A DNA stretch of 64,000 bases from Microvirga sp. VF16 (GTDB taxonomy: Bacteria > Pseudomonadota > Alphaproteobacteria > Rhizobiales > Beijerinckiaceae), in NCBI RefSeq assembly GCF_016864375.1, contig NZ_CP069355.1, positions 1,339,019 through 1,403,018 on the forward strand, written 5' to 3'. This document shows, in pieces, positions 25,783-34,635 of the stretch; positions within the stretch are counted from its first letter, which is position 1, and each line of letters begins with the position of its first letter. The position numbers were made by a program, and so were the translations under genes. The notes under the pieces are model-generated. The model saw only the letters and a list, made by a program, of their open reading frames with translations, was not told the origin of the DNA and made no database searches.

Positions 25783-26141
25783 TCAGGCGGTCATGGCCGA
25801 CAGCCTGCGAACGGGATCATCGCTCAGCAGGCTCCGACTTTCCAGCGACATGTAGCGCCGGCTCACCGCCCACTCGTCATTCTGCTCCAGCATCAGCGCT
25901 CCCACGAGCCGGATCACTGCCCGGTCATTGGGGAAGATCCCCACCACATCCGCACGCCGCTTGATCTCGCCGTCTGCGGCCAGTGTTCGCGCGGAAAGCT
26001 CATGGAGACCAGCACCTCCTCACGCGAGCGGTCCATCAGCTCGGTGAGCTTGGGACTGCGCTCGCGCAGGGCATCGGCCATCGAAGTCCATTGCTCTCTG
26101 GCCGTTTCAGCATTCTCCTGGGCAAAGATCGTCTTGAGCAT
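25783..26141 (-). mobile_element. IS256-family transposase, C-terminal relic
   Basis: The minus strand reads MLKTIFAQENAETAREQWTS and later, after a frameshift near 25990, GEIKRRADVVGIFPND, RLVGALMLEQNDEWAVSRRY and ends MSLESRSLLSDDPV...LSAMTA. These are the C-terminal third of mutator-type (IS256) transposases. The part with the catalytic DDE residues upstream is absent; the fragment is joined directly to the IHF-like remnant. Confidence 0.85.
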
Positions 26142-26143
26142 CG

Positions 26144-26280
26144 CTTTACGCTCTCGCCTTGTTCCAGAGTGGCGCTGAGCGTCTCCAGGACCTGATCCAC
26201 CAGGTCTGACGCGTGCTCGCGTGTGACGTAAACCTGTTGTTCTCAGTCAGATCTGCGCGCGTGATACTCTTGCGGGCCAT
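26144..26280 (-). pseudogene. IHF/HU-family gene, N-terminal remnant
   Basis: Begins MARKSITRADLTE at 26280, then after a frameshift reads HASDLVDQVLETLSATLEQG and ESVK, which is the start of an IHF-alpha-like DNA-bending protein. It stops there at the junction with the IS256 fragment, so the DNA-binding arms are lost. It resembles the intact gene at 46206-46559 (MAGKNIIRADLADAVF...LVEQVRDEISATLATGESVK), and both have a hairpin just upstream. Confidence 0.75.
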
Positions 26281-26305
26281 CAGGAAAGTCTCACTGAAAG
26301 AAAGG

Positions 26306-26325
26306 GGCTGCTGTTGCCAGCAGCC
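26306..26325 (-). promoter_or_regulatory. Leader hairpin before the IHF-like remnant
   Basis: On the minus strand GGCTGCTG-GCAA-CAGCAGCC is followed by a pyrimidine run CCTTTCTTTC and, 25 bp later, the ATG of the remnant. It has the shape of a terminator or attenuator. Similar hairpins precede 45774 and 46559. Confidence 0.5.
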
Positions 26326-27198
26326 TGAGTTGGGGAGGAACGACTTTCCTCAGAGGAGCGGTACCGCAGGGCAACTGCGAACCGCGCAATGAAATTATCA
26401 TTATGGGGTGTGTTTTGAAGTCTAATTACGTATATGTAATCGTTTGCGAAACTTTCGTAATGCGTTTTCGTATGAGCTGTGGCCAGGAAGCCACAGATCC
26501 AGGGCGTCGATGCGGCTACCACGGTGCGGCTTGCGCTGGAGCGGCTCCAGTGGCTTAAGCAATCGAGATCCTGAACCCGGCCAGGTCCACAGACGGGAGG
26601 GTTTTCGGATCAGGGACTTGGCCGGAAGTTCGGCTGGGCAGCCGCCATGTACGAATGATCCTGCCTCGTTGAAGCATCAGTGAATGCAGCGGCGTGGCTC
26701 CCCCACCCATCTTGTCGCGTGTTCCGGCTCCATCACGCTTGGATGGAGTCATGCAGGCGCTCTGCCATAAGGCCAGAGGCTGGGTGCAATCCGGAGCCAG
26801 TGAGATCGAAAATTCGGTCTGGCCTGATCGCGTCGCCCCGTTCGACAATCCTTTCGGCTCTTCCTGGCGGCGTGCGATGACGAAAGAGGAAGTCTCGTAT
26901 GATGAACCTGCGCCCAGGCTGGCCGCCAAAGTTGCCGCGCATCGGCGTAATCGATGAATGCCGCGTGCCGGTAATAAACGGGCGCGTTGCAGGATTGGGC
27001 GTTTTGCGACAGCTTGACGAATCGATACGGGACCGACATCGTCAAACGGGCGTGACCTGCGCCTAACCTCCTCGGACCTTCCCCAGCATGGTCCTCAACG
27101 GAGGCAAAGGGACTTCCGTCTCGGGTCGCTGTCTTGGTCCGATCGTTTCGGGCGTGGTTGCTGGGGAACGTGCGTCCGGGACATGAAAGACCTGACAA
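26326..27198. other. Gene-poor stretch of about 870 bp
   Basis: No gene I can support. The left 150 bp (26380-26470) are AT-rich. The right part has open frames on both strands typical of GC-rich DNA with no recognisable motif. No tRNA or IS end seen. Confidence 0.4.
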
Positions 27199-28188
27199 AT
27201 GACGCAAAACGGAAATCTCAAACGCCGTGTCCGTGCTCGCGCGGCCAAAACCGGCGAGTCTTACACCGCAGCTCTCCACCATATTCGCCAGCCGCCGGAC
27301 GAGTCTGCGGCCCGTTCAATACGGATGGCTGTCGCGCAAACATCGCTATTCAATGATCCCCGTGATCGTTCGGCGCTTCATGCCAGCGGAAAAGAATTGC
27401 GCCGCCTCATGCGTGACGCCCACAAAGCCGGCGCTCGCCTTTTACATTTCCCGGAAGGAACAACCTGCTGGCCACATAAACGAATCATGTCCGAAATCGG
27501 GCCTAGAGAAATCGGGCCTTCCGACTGGACGCGCTTCGAATGGGGTGCTTTGCGCGAGGAACTGGAAGCGACCACAAGACTTGCGAGTGAGCTTAAGCTT
27601 TGGACGATCTTCGGTTCCGTCCATCAGCTCACCTCGCCGCACCGGCCGCATAACAGCCTTTACGTGGTATCCGATCGTGGAGAGCTGGTGACGCGCTATG
27701 ATGAGCGCCTGTTATCGAACACGAAAGTCTCGTTCATGTACTCGCCGGGGAAGATTCCTGTGACCTTTGAGGTGGATGGCCTTCGTTTCGGCTGCGCGAT
27801 CGGCATGGAGGCGCACTATCCGGAAGTATTCATCGAATACGAGAAGCTTAATGTCGATTGTGTCCTGTTCTCGACAGCTGGAGATAGCCCGTCTAATGCT
27901 CCGGCATTTGCCGCCGAGGTGTTGGGGCATGCCGCAAGCAATACTTATTGGGTCAGCTATTCCACCCTTGCACCCCAGAGCACGGCCGTTCCGTCGGGGA
28001 TCGCCGCGCCAGATGGTCATTGGGCCGTGCAGTGCCCTGCGAACGGGTTACCCGCTATCGCTGTCGCGGACATCAGAACTAATCCAGAGGATCCTGCGCG
28101 GCCGTGGCGGCGAAAGGCCCGTAGCGATCTTTATATCGCTCATCAAATAAACAGCGATCCGAGGAGCGACGGCCGCGACCTGTTCTGA
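27199..28188 (+). CDS. Nitrilase-fold (carbon-nitrogen hydrolase) protein lacking catalytic residues
   Basis: 329 residues. After a basic N-terminal helix (LKRRVRARAAKTGESYTAAL), the CN-hydrolase fold starts at MAVAQTSLF. The catalytic Glu is present (Glu86 in FPEGT). At the Lys position the sequence is YDERLL where active enzymes have Y-x-K-x-HL. At the Cys position it reads FGCAIGMEAHYPEVF where active members have ICYD-x-RFPE, so Gly202 stands for the nucleophile. It is unlikely to be a nitrilase or amidase and may be a binding protein or a different enzyme. Monocistronic; a hairpin follows at 28202. Confidence 0.8.
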   Translation: MTQNGNLKRRVRARAAKTGESYTAALHHIRQPPDESAARSIRMAVAQTSLFNDPRDRSALHASGKELRRLMRDAHKAGARLLHFPEGTTCWPHKRIMSEIGPREIGPSDWTRFEWGALREELEATTRLASELKLWTIFGSVHQLTSPHRPHNSLYVVSDRGELVTRYDERLLSNTKVSFMYSPGKIPVTFEVDGLRFGCAIGMEAHYPEVFIEYEKLNVDCVLFSTAGDSPSNAPAFAAEVLGHAASNTYWVSYSTLAPQSTAVPSGIAAPDGHWAVQCPANGLPAIAVADIRTNPEDPARPWRRKARSDLYIAHQINSDPRSDGRDLF

Positions 28189-28201
28189 CAAATAAAGTGT
28201 T

Positions 28202-28224
28202 CAGCGGGGCGGTTTGCCCCGCTG
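28202..28224. terminator. Probable terminator after the nitrilase-fold gene
   Basis: CAGCGGGGC-GGTTT-GCCCCGCTG, a perfect 9-bp stem 14 bp after the stop codon. No U-run follows, so it may act as a mRNA 3' end stabiliser. Confidence 0.55.
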
Positions 28225-28389
28225 GCAGCCCGGCGCGGCAGGAACAGATTGCATGTCTTTGTCCCGAAAATCCTACGTTTCGCGACCAAATCGGCGGCGC
28301 TGAACAATGAGGGAGCTTTCTATCGCAAAACTCGGGCGCAAAAGACAGAATTTCGTGACCGAGTTTTGCGACAAGGACTGGCCGTGTTG

Positions 28390-28977
28390 TTATGCGGCCT
28401 GCCGATTCATGGCCACGTCCCTCTCATGCAGGGCCCATACGTGCCCGAAAGGATCGAAGAACGCAGCGACGCGATGACCGTCATCGGCAACTTCAAGCCT
28501 ATTGCGAATGGTGGCTCCGGCAGCAACAGCCGTCTTTAACACAGCGGCCGCATCCCGCACCTCCAGGCGGAAAATCGTGCTTCCTGAACCGTTTTCCTTC
28601 AGAAAGAAGGGACCGCCGCGTGATGGCTCAGCTTCGCGATGAGGGTTAGAGCCACAAATCGAGATCGTCCGATCACCAAGCTGCATGTCCACTGCCATCA
28701 GCTCACCCTCGTGAAGATGATGGGCTTTTGTCTGCACCGCGCCAAGTGCGGCTTCGTAAAACAAGGCGGCTTCCCGCTCGCGACCGTGCTTGACGAAAAT
28801 TGTGAACGACAGCGACATCGCATTGTCGAACGCTGCCTTCAGAATATTCCAATCAGAAAAGCCGAACTGGCGAGCGACGATCTCAAGGCACGCACTGTGC
28901 GGCAATTCTATCTGATGTTGGGCCAAAGCTTTCCGCAACGCTTTGGCCATAGATTTCGAGCGAGCGAGAGCATCCAT
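28390..28977 (-). CDS. Glyoxalase-superfamily (VOC) protein with N-terminal helical domain
   Basis: 195 residues. The first 50 (SKSMAKALRKALAQHQIELP, ARQFGFSDWNILKAAFD) form the helical domain found before VOC domains in a group of proteobacterial proteins. The VOC part starts LSFTIFVKHGREREAALFYE with FFDPFGHVWALHE at the end, which holds the usual terminal metal or substrate residue. Close relatives are of the PhnB-like type; function is unknown. ATG 28977 with AAGGGA upstream. Confidence 0.8.
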   Translation of the reverse strand: MDALARSKSMAKALRKALAQHQIELPHSACLEIVARQFGFSDWNILKAAFDNAMSLSFTIFVKHGREREAALFYEAALGAVQTKAHHLHEGELMAVDMQLGDRTISICGSNPHREAEPSRGGPFFLKENGSGSTIFRLEVRDAAAVLKTAVAAGATIRNRLEVADDGHRVAAFFDPFGHVWALHERDVAMNRQAA

Positions 28978-29193
28978 GGTTCAATCCCTTTCCGGGGCGT
29001 GATCAATGTCAGTGCTCGCGTTGCTGACGGCCGCCCACAAGGGTCAAACCATGACGGTTGTGCATTCACCATTCCCCGAGGAGCGAGCGGCGGGCTGCAC
29101 GGCCCTGCCTGAATGATAGGCGGTTCATACCAGAGGTCAACGATCGCGCTGCGCTTATCGCGACACTAAGGGAATTCGAGACGTTCGTTAGCG

Positions 29194-29865
29194 TCACGCC
29201 GATGCCGCGCTGGCGGGCAAGACGACGACCTTGGTTCCCACCGGGGCCCGCCGATACAGGTCCATAATGTCCTGATTCAGCAATCGGATGCAGCCGGACG
29301 ACACCATCGTCCCGATCGTCCACGGCTCAACCGTGCCATGGAGCCGATAATAGGTATCCTGATTGTTCCTGTAGAGATACAGGGCCCGGGGTCCGAGGGG
29401 ATTTCCAGCTCCGCCGGGCAGACCATCTTTCAAGGGGCCATAGCGCTCCGGTTCTCGTGCGATCATGTCAGGCGTGGGGCGCCAACCCGGCCATTCGGCC
29501 TTGCGGGCAATCGTCGCCTCGCCTTGGAAGTTGAACGCCTCCTGCTTGCCAACTCCGATGCCATAACGGAGCGCACGGCCGTTCTCCATCACAAGATAGG
29601 CGTATCGAGCGGCCAGATCGACAACGATCGTCCCGGGCTTCTTGTCCGTCTGGTGGGCCACTTCTCGGCGCAAGAATTGCGGTTTGACACGCTCTAGATC
29701 GATAGCCGGAACCGGGAAGGGCTCGGTGTCTATAGCGGCATACATGGAGAGATAGGAGGGATCGGCCTGGGGGGTGAGAACCGCGCGCTTGGCCTGTTGC
29801 TGAGTTGCGCACCCGGCCAGTGCCAAAGGCGCGCCGATCAGAAATTGTCGTCTCTGCAATGCCAT
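29194..29865 (-). CDS. L,D-transpeptidase (YkuD), lipoprotein
   Basis: 223 residues. The N-terminus MALQRRQFLIGAPLALAGC is a lipoprotein signal with lipobox LAGC, so the enzyme is anchored in the envelope. The YkuD domain (about 75-215) has GTIVVDLAARYAYLVMENG and the catalytic motif HGTVEPWTIGTMVSSGCIRL, whose Cys forms 3-3 cross-links in peptidoglycan or attaches proteins to it. ErfK-type members are common as several paralogues in rhizobia. Divergent from the LysR gene at 29974. Confidence 0.92.
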   Translation of the reverse strand: MALQRRQFLIGAPLALAGCATQQQAKRAVLTPQADPSYLSMYAAIDTEPFPVPAIDLERVKPQFLRREVAHQTDKKPGTIVVDLAARYAYLVMENGRALRYGIGVGKQEAFNFQGEATIARKAEWPGWRPTPDMIAREPERYGPLKDGLPGGAGNPLGPRALYLYRNNQDTYYRLHGTVEPWTIGTMVSSGCIRLLNQDIMDLYRRAPVGTKVVVLPASAASA

Positions 29866-29973
29866 CCTCTGCCATCCCTCGCATGATCATTCGATGCTGC
29901 GAGAATGAGCACGGTGGCAGATCCTATGTCCATGTGTTATGGCGTTATGGGATGCATAACCGATAGGAACAAC

Positions 29974-30882
29974 ATGGACATTGCCGTCGCCCTGCGGGCC
30001 TTCGTCAGAACCGTCGAACGCGGCTCCGTGACGGCGGCCGCCAGAGACCTTGCGGTTTCTCAGCCGGCCGTCACCAAACACCTGCGCAATCTGGAACGGC
30101 ACGTCGGAGCGCGGTTGATCGAGCGTTCCCCCAAGGCGGCGCGTCCGACCGCGCAGGGCCAAGCTCTCTACGAAGCAAGCCGCGCAGCTCTGGCGACGAT
30201 CGATGCGGCGCTGGAAGGTGTGCGCCGTGATATGGGCGAGATCGAGGGGCAGCTTCGCCTTCATGCTCCCTCTTGTATCGGCTCAAAGCATCTGCATCCC
30301 ATCGTCATGGAGTTTCAGCGGCTCCATCCGGCCGTGACGGTCGATCTGGTTCTGGAAAACCGCGAGATCGATCTGATCTACGAGAACTTCGACCTCGCCA
30401 TCAAGTACGGCCGGCCAGCCGATCAGGATTTGATCATCCGGCGTCTCGGCGTGATCCGGCGCATTCTGGTCGCCTCGCCCGAGCTCCTGAAAAAGACCGG
30501 ACCAATAGACACGTTGCAACGCCTCTCGGAAATCAGCGTCATCACGAGCGCTGCGGGGCTGGCCCCACGCGATACCTTGGGCCTTCAGGGGAAGGAAGGC
30601 ACAGTGGACATTCCTGTCCGGCCGACGATTCGCACCAACTCTGCGGATGTCATTGCGTCCACCCTGTTGCATGGCCATGCCGCCGGTCCGGTCCAACAGC
30701 TCTTGGTCAACGACGAACTCGCCTCAGGAACACTGGTCCGCATCCTGCCGGAATATGAGATCAAACCCACGGAAGCTTATTTCGCGTATCCCTCGGTGCG
30801 CTTCATGAGGCCTGCCGTGCGAGCCTTTACAGATTTCGCTATTCCAGCCCTCCGGACAATCAAAGGACTCGACGCGGGTTAG
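29974..30882 (+). CDS. LysR-family transcription regulator
   Basis: 302 residues from ATG 29974 (AGGAAC upstream). N-terminal helix-turn-helix (SVTAAARDLAVSQPAVTKHL) and a substrate domain of the PBP2_CrgA type (APSCIGSKHLHPIVMEF; DLAIKYGRPADQDL). Such members often act on genes next to them. It is divergent from the L,D-transpeptidase and ends 18 bp from the convergent MFS gene. Confidence 0.92.
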   Translation: MDIAVALRAFVRTVERGSVTAAARDLAVSQPAVTKHLRNLERHVGARLIERSPKAARPTAQGQALYEASRAALATIDAALEGVRRDMGEIEGQLRLHAPSCIGSKHLHPIVMEFQRLHPAVTVDLVLENREIDLIYENFDLAIKYGRPADQDLIIRRLGVIRRILVASPELLKKTGPIDTLQRLSEISVITSAAGLAPRDTLGLQGKEGTVDIPVRPTIRTNSADVIASTLLHGHAAGPVQQLLVNDELASGTLVRILPEYEIKPTEAYFAYPSVRFMRPAVRAFTDFAIPALRTIKGLDAG

Positions 30883-30899
30883 CCTTGCAACAAACTTGT

Positions 30900-32402
30900 T
30901 CAGGGCGCTGGGGCGAGTGTCCGTCGGCCGAGGATGAGGAAACTCAGTGCCGAAAGCGCCCACGCCCACCACAGACTGTAGAGCATCACCCCGCTGAAGC
31001 CGTGAATCAGCGCCTGCTGCGCCACGTGTGGCGGGATCCCGGCTGTCTCAGCCACGCGCAGATTTCCGGCTGCAATCGCCTCGGCAAGCGTCTGCCCGAC
31101 ATCGCTATGAGACGAAATCTGCTCAATCCCAGACCGAATGCCCTGGAGCAGGATGAAGCCCATCAGCGCGATGTTAATCGCGAGCGCGGTCATACGCACA
31201 CTCATGTCCATACCCGACGCCATGCCAGCCCGCTCAGCGGGGACGGATGCTGTCGCGGTATTGGCCACCGGCGTGTTCATCAGACCGACTCCCGCGCCCG
31301 CGAGAGCGCAGCCCGGCAGCACCATCATCCCGCTTGCCGGACCTCCGATCACGGTGAACCACATGAGGATGAAGCCCGCACCGATGGCGAAAAGGCCGAG
31401 AGAAATCACAATCCGCGGGCCTCGGTCCAGAAGCAGTCTCTCGCCAAACGGAGCTGCGATCAGCGTTGGCAACGTATAGGCAAGCAGGGCAAGCCCCGAG
31501 GTGACACTGTCATAATTGAGGCCCGCCTGAAAATAGATCGGCAGATAGATCACGAACGGCCAAAAGCTGAAATTCATGCCAGCAGCCCCAAGAAGCGCAC
31601 CCGAGAAATTCGGGCTGCGGAAGGCACCGAAATCGAACATCGGCCGCGCCACTGTCATCTCTACGATGATGAAGGCGAGGAAGCTGACCGCGCCAAGGTT
31701 CGCAACGCTGCTCCCAACAGGTTCGCCGAAATGAAGCACTTGCCCGCGTGTAATCAGATAGACGAGGCAGAACACAGCCAGCGACAGAGTGACGATCCCG
31801 GCAAGATCGATGCGGACGGCGTGGGGATCTGAGGACTCGGTGACACAGACCTGAGCGAGAACGAGCGTGATCACCGCCACCCCGACATGGACCAGAAACA
31901 CCCATTCCCAGCTAAAGAGCGCCACGGTCAGCCCACCGATCAGCGGGCCGAACCCCAAGCCACTACCGAAGACAATCCCCCACCAGCTGAAGGCCATCCC
32001 ACGATCCCGCCCGTCACGGAACTGCTGAGAGAGGACAGCGATTTGACAGGCGGCCATTGCGGCTCCGCCAATGCCCTGAACAAACCGCGCGGCGATCAGG
32101 AGCGGTGCATTGGGTGCTAATCCGCATGCCAGTGACGCGCCCCCGAAAACGACAACGCCCGCCATGAAGATGCGCTTGCGTCCGAAACAATCCGCCAAGG
32201 CACCTGAGGCCATGAGGCATGCGGTCATCGCGATCGTGTAGGCATTCATGATCCACTGGAGCTGCTGAAAATCAGCGGGAAGGACCTGCTCCAAGGTCGG
32301 CAGGATGGCGGGAATGCTGGAAATTTCCAATCCGACCATCAGCGCGGACAGACAGACGACGGCGAGCGCCATCGTGTTGCGCGTGGATATATTCGTGTTC
32401 AT
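30900..32402 (-). CDS. MFS drug exporter, DHA2 (EmrB/QacA) type
   Basis: 500 residues with 14 predicted membrane helices. Motif A (SGALADCFGRKRIF) lies after helix 2, and GIVFGSGLGFGPLIGG is the motif-C region of antiporters. Exports toxic organic compounds by proton exchange. ATG 32402 (AAGGCGAAG upstream) fits the first helix; an in-frame start at 32531 adds a polar leader. Divergent from the LysR gene at 32578, which is the likely regulator. Confidence 0.92.
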   Translation of the reverse strand: MNTNISTRNTMALAVVCLSALMVGLEISSIPAILPTLEQVLPADFQQLQWIMNAYTIAMTACLMASGALADCFGRKRIFMAGVVVFGGASLACGLAPNAPLLIAARFVQGIGGAAMAACQIAVLSQQFRDGRDRGMAFSWWGIVFGSGLGFGPLIGGLTVALFSWEWVFLVHVGVAVITLVLAQVCVTESSDPHAVRIDLAGIVTLSLAVFCLVYLITRGQVLHFGEPVGSSVANLGAVSFLAFIIVEMTVARPMFDFGAFRSPNFSGALLGAAGMNFSFWPFVIYLPIYFQAGLNYDSVTSGLALLAYTLPTLIAAPFGERLLLDRGPRIVISLGLFAIGAGFILMWFTVIGGPASGMMVLPGCALAGAGVGLMNTPVANTATASVPAERAGMASGMDMSVRMTALAINIALMGFILLQGIRSGIEQISSHSDVGQTLAEAIAAGNLRVAETAGIPPHVAQQALIHGFSGVMLYSLWWAWALSALSFLILGRRTLAPAP

Positions 32403-32577
32403 CGCTTCGCCTTGCTTTGCCTTCCGCAAAGTGCGCTGAACGTCCTCGACGCGCTCATTCTGCGAGCGGCCACCTTTGCATGAGCCGTGATTCTTGAACG
32501 GGAGGATGCCGTCCCGTTGAAGATAAAACAATTATATGGCAGGCTATTTCAGTGATAACAATTTCGAATGAATAGCC

Positions 32578-33450
32578 ATGACGACGCTTGAGGCTGAAAG
32601 CGTCCGCGCCTTCCTGCTGGTCGCCGATCATCGCAGCTTCACCCGCGCTGCCGAAGCGCTTGGCACGACACAGGCGGCGGTTAGTGTGAAGCTGAAGAGG
32701 CTTGAGGCGCGTATCGGCCACAAATTGATCGAGCGCACGCCCCGGCTGGTCCGTCTTTCCGCTCAGGGCGAGTTGTTTCTGCCTGCCGCGCGTGACTTTC
32801 TCGCTGCGCATGAGCGGGCACTTGCAAGCCTGTCCGCAGCCCGTCGACATTTTCGGCTTGGCATCGCCAGCCATGTCATGGGCCCGGAAGTCCCGACGCT
32901 GCTGGCGCGGCTGCGATCGCTCGATCCGGCGCTGACGATAGAAGTGCTGCTCGATACCTCACGTGCACTCCTCGAATCCTTCGAGCATGGCCGACTGGAT
33001 GTCATCATCATCCGAAGCGACGAGGATCGGCGCGCCGGCGAAATTCTCGGACCAGAGCATTTCGGCTGGTTTGCCTCGCCGGATTTCGTACACCGCCCAG
33101 GCGAGCCACTGCCAATGGCAGGACTGTCCCCCTGCGGCATGATTTGTAACTTGGCAAGCCCACTGCTCACTCGCGCCGGGATCCTGTGGGCCGAGGTCTT
33201 CATCGGGGACACGGCTGCTATCGCCGCTGCGCTTTCTGCGGGCTTGGTGGTTGCTCCCTTTCCCCGCCGGCTCGCTCCTGTCGATGTGGTTGATGTCGGG
33301 GACGCCCTTGGGTTGCCACCGCTTCCGTCTTTATCGCTCGTGCTGCATTCGTCCCTCTCTGATCCAAGGACAAAGGAGACCTTGCGTGCGATCACGGCCG
33401 CGTTCCGCGAGCATCGCAGGCCGAGCACTGGTCCGATCCGTGCTGTTTAG
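32578..33450 (+). CDS. LysR-family transcription regulator
   Basis: 290 residues. The helix-turn-helix spans about 8-65 (SFTRAAEALGTTQAAVSVKL). The ligand domain is a standard PBP2 fold with FRLGIASHVMGPEVPTLL and IIIRSDEDRRAGEILG. The 175-bp space shared with the divergent MFS gene has AT-rich patches, as expected for LysR sites. Likely controls the exporter. Confidence 0.92.
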   Translation: MTTLEAESVRAFLLVADHRSFTRAAEALGTTQAAVSVKLKRLEARIGHKLIERTPRLVRLSAQGELFLPAARDFLAAHERALASLSAARRHFRLGIASHVMGPEVPTLLARLRSLDPALTIEVLLDTSRALLESFEHGRLDVIIIRSDEDRRAGEILGPEHFGWFASPDFVHRPGEPLPMAGLSPCGMICNLASPLLTRAGILWAEVFIGDTAAIAAALSAGLVVAPFPRRLAPVDVVDVGDALGLPPLPSLSLVLHSSLSDPRTKETLRAITAAFREHRRPSTGPIRAV

Positions 33451-33889
33451 ACGGAATCCAAGATCGGCTCGCATGCACGGTCCTAGCGGAGGTCATAGAG
33501 GTGGCGATGAACGCCTTGGAAAAGGAATGTTGGGCCGGGTTGATCATCGCCGCGCCGATCGGCCTCACCCTCTTCTCCAAAATCCGTTTGATGGGCGTAC
33601 CCGGCGCAATCGCTCCGCCCGTTGGATCAATTCATGCCCGACCGAACAGATTCGTCGACTCTCTGAAGATTAGTGACGCGCTTCGCGCCACCATAGCAGA
33701 TGAAGCTTTGCGGCAGCTCCCGGAATGTGCGGCAGCCGACCCGTTCCTCAGCAGCAATTCTGTTCTCACGGTGCCCGATTGTTCAAAGATCACAACACTT
33801 GTCTTGCTGGATACGAAGCTCGGAGGAGAACGAGGCGTATTGAGCCGACGGAAGAGCCAGCGCAGTCTCTTGCAGTCTGCGAAAGTCAG
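33451..33889. other. Unassigned 440-bp stretch
   Basis: Open frames on both strands without recognisable family features; partly the decayed end of the acetyltransferase relic to the right. Confidence 0.3.
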
Positions 33890-34412
33890 GAATTTCCCGT
33901 CATATTTCCTGATCTGGAGATCGTTCCAACGGTAGAACCAACCGTCCACGCTTGCGCCGGTTGCTGCGAAGCGAAAATGCTTGGGGAGCAGGTGGGTGCG
34001 GTGAAGGCCGATGTTTTCGAGCCTCGTTCGACGGGCTGCGTGCTCGGCCACTCAGCATGTCGTGACCTCGGATAGCAACGAATCATGTGCGACCCAATCC
34101 ATGACCGCTTTTCCGGCCTCCGTGGCAAATCCTCGGCCCCAATACGAAGGACCGATCCCATAGTGGATTTCAGCTGCATTGCTTTCGATGAACATCAGAT
34201 ACGGGCCAATCGCCGGCTTTTCCAAGACAGAAAATCACCCAAGGACAATGGCTGTTATCCAACCAAGTGTTTTCATCCCACGCATTTATGACGACTTGAG
34301 TTTGAGCGGGCGCTGCGTGAGCGATCCGCTGAAGGTAAGGCCTAGCGTCATCCTTGCCGGCACCTTCGTCGAATAACGGAACTGCGTTCTCAGGCCGCAC
34401 TGCACGCAACAT
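33890..34412 (-). pseudogene. GNAT acetyltransferase relic
   Basis: The minus strand reads LRAVRPENAVPLFDEGAG at 34410, PWVIFCLGKA near 34240, then after a frameshift IGPYLMFIESNAAEIHYGIG followed by PSYWGRGFATEAGKAVMDWV, which is motif A with the acetyl-CoA loop. A stop at about 34073 and another shift separate the last part LENIGLHRTHLLPKHF. RimJ-type acetyltransferases end this way. At least two lesions. Confidence 0.7.
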
Positions 34413-34635
34413 CAGACGGGCGGTTTGAAATGAGGGGTGGTATGACGGCCAACCTATGCGAAGCTCCTGCAGACCGTCCGAGGGCTCTTCTAACGGTCAA
34501 GCATAGCTCGGTTTCTGCGTTCGCGGCGAGGATCTGCTCAAAATCCCGATTTGTGTGCTTCCTGAGGCGCGATGCAGCATTCATGATCACAGGGGGTGCT
34601 TTTCTTGGGCCTGGAACAACGCAACATGGGGTTGC

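Noticed and set aside
30885..31832. Plus-strand open frame of 315 residues opposite the MFS gene
   Set aside because: The minus strand encodes a complete 14-helix transporter, and the plus frame is rich in His, Arg and Glu with no domain.
33501..33935. Plus-strand open frame of 144 residues
   Set aside because: No ribosome site or motif, and it lies opposite the decayed end of the acetyltransferase relic.
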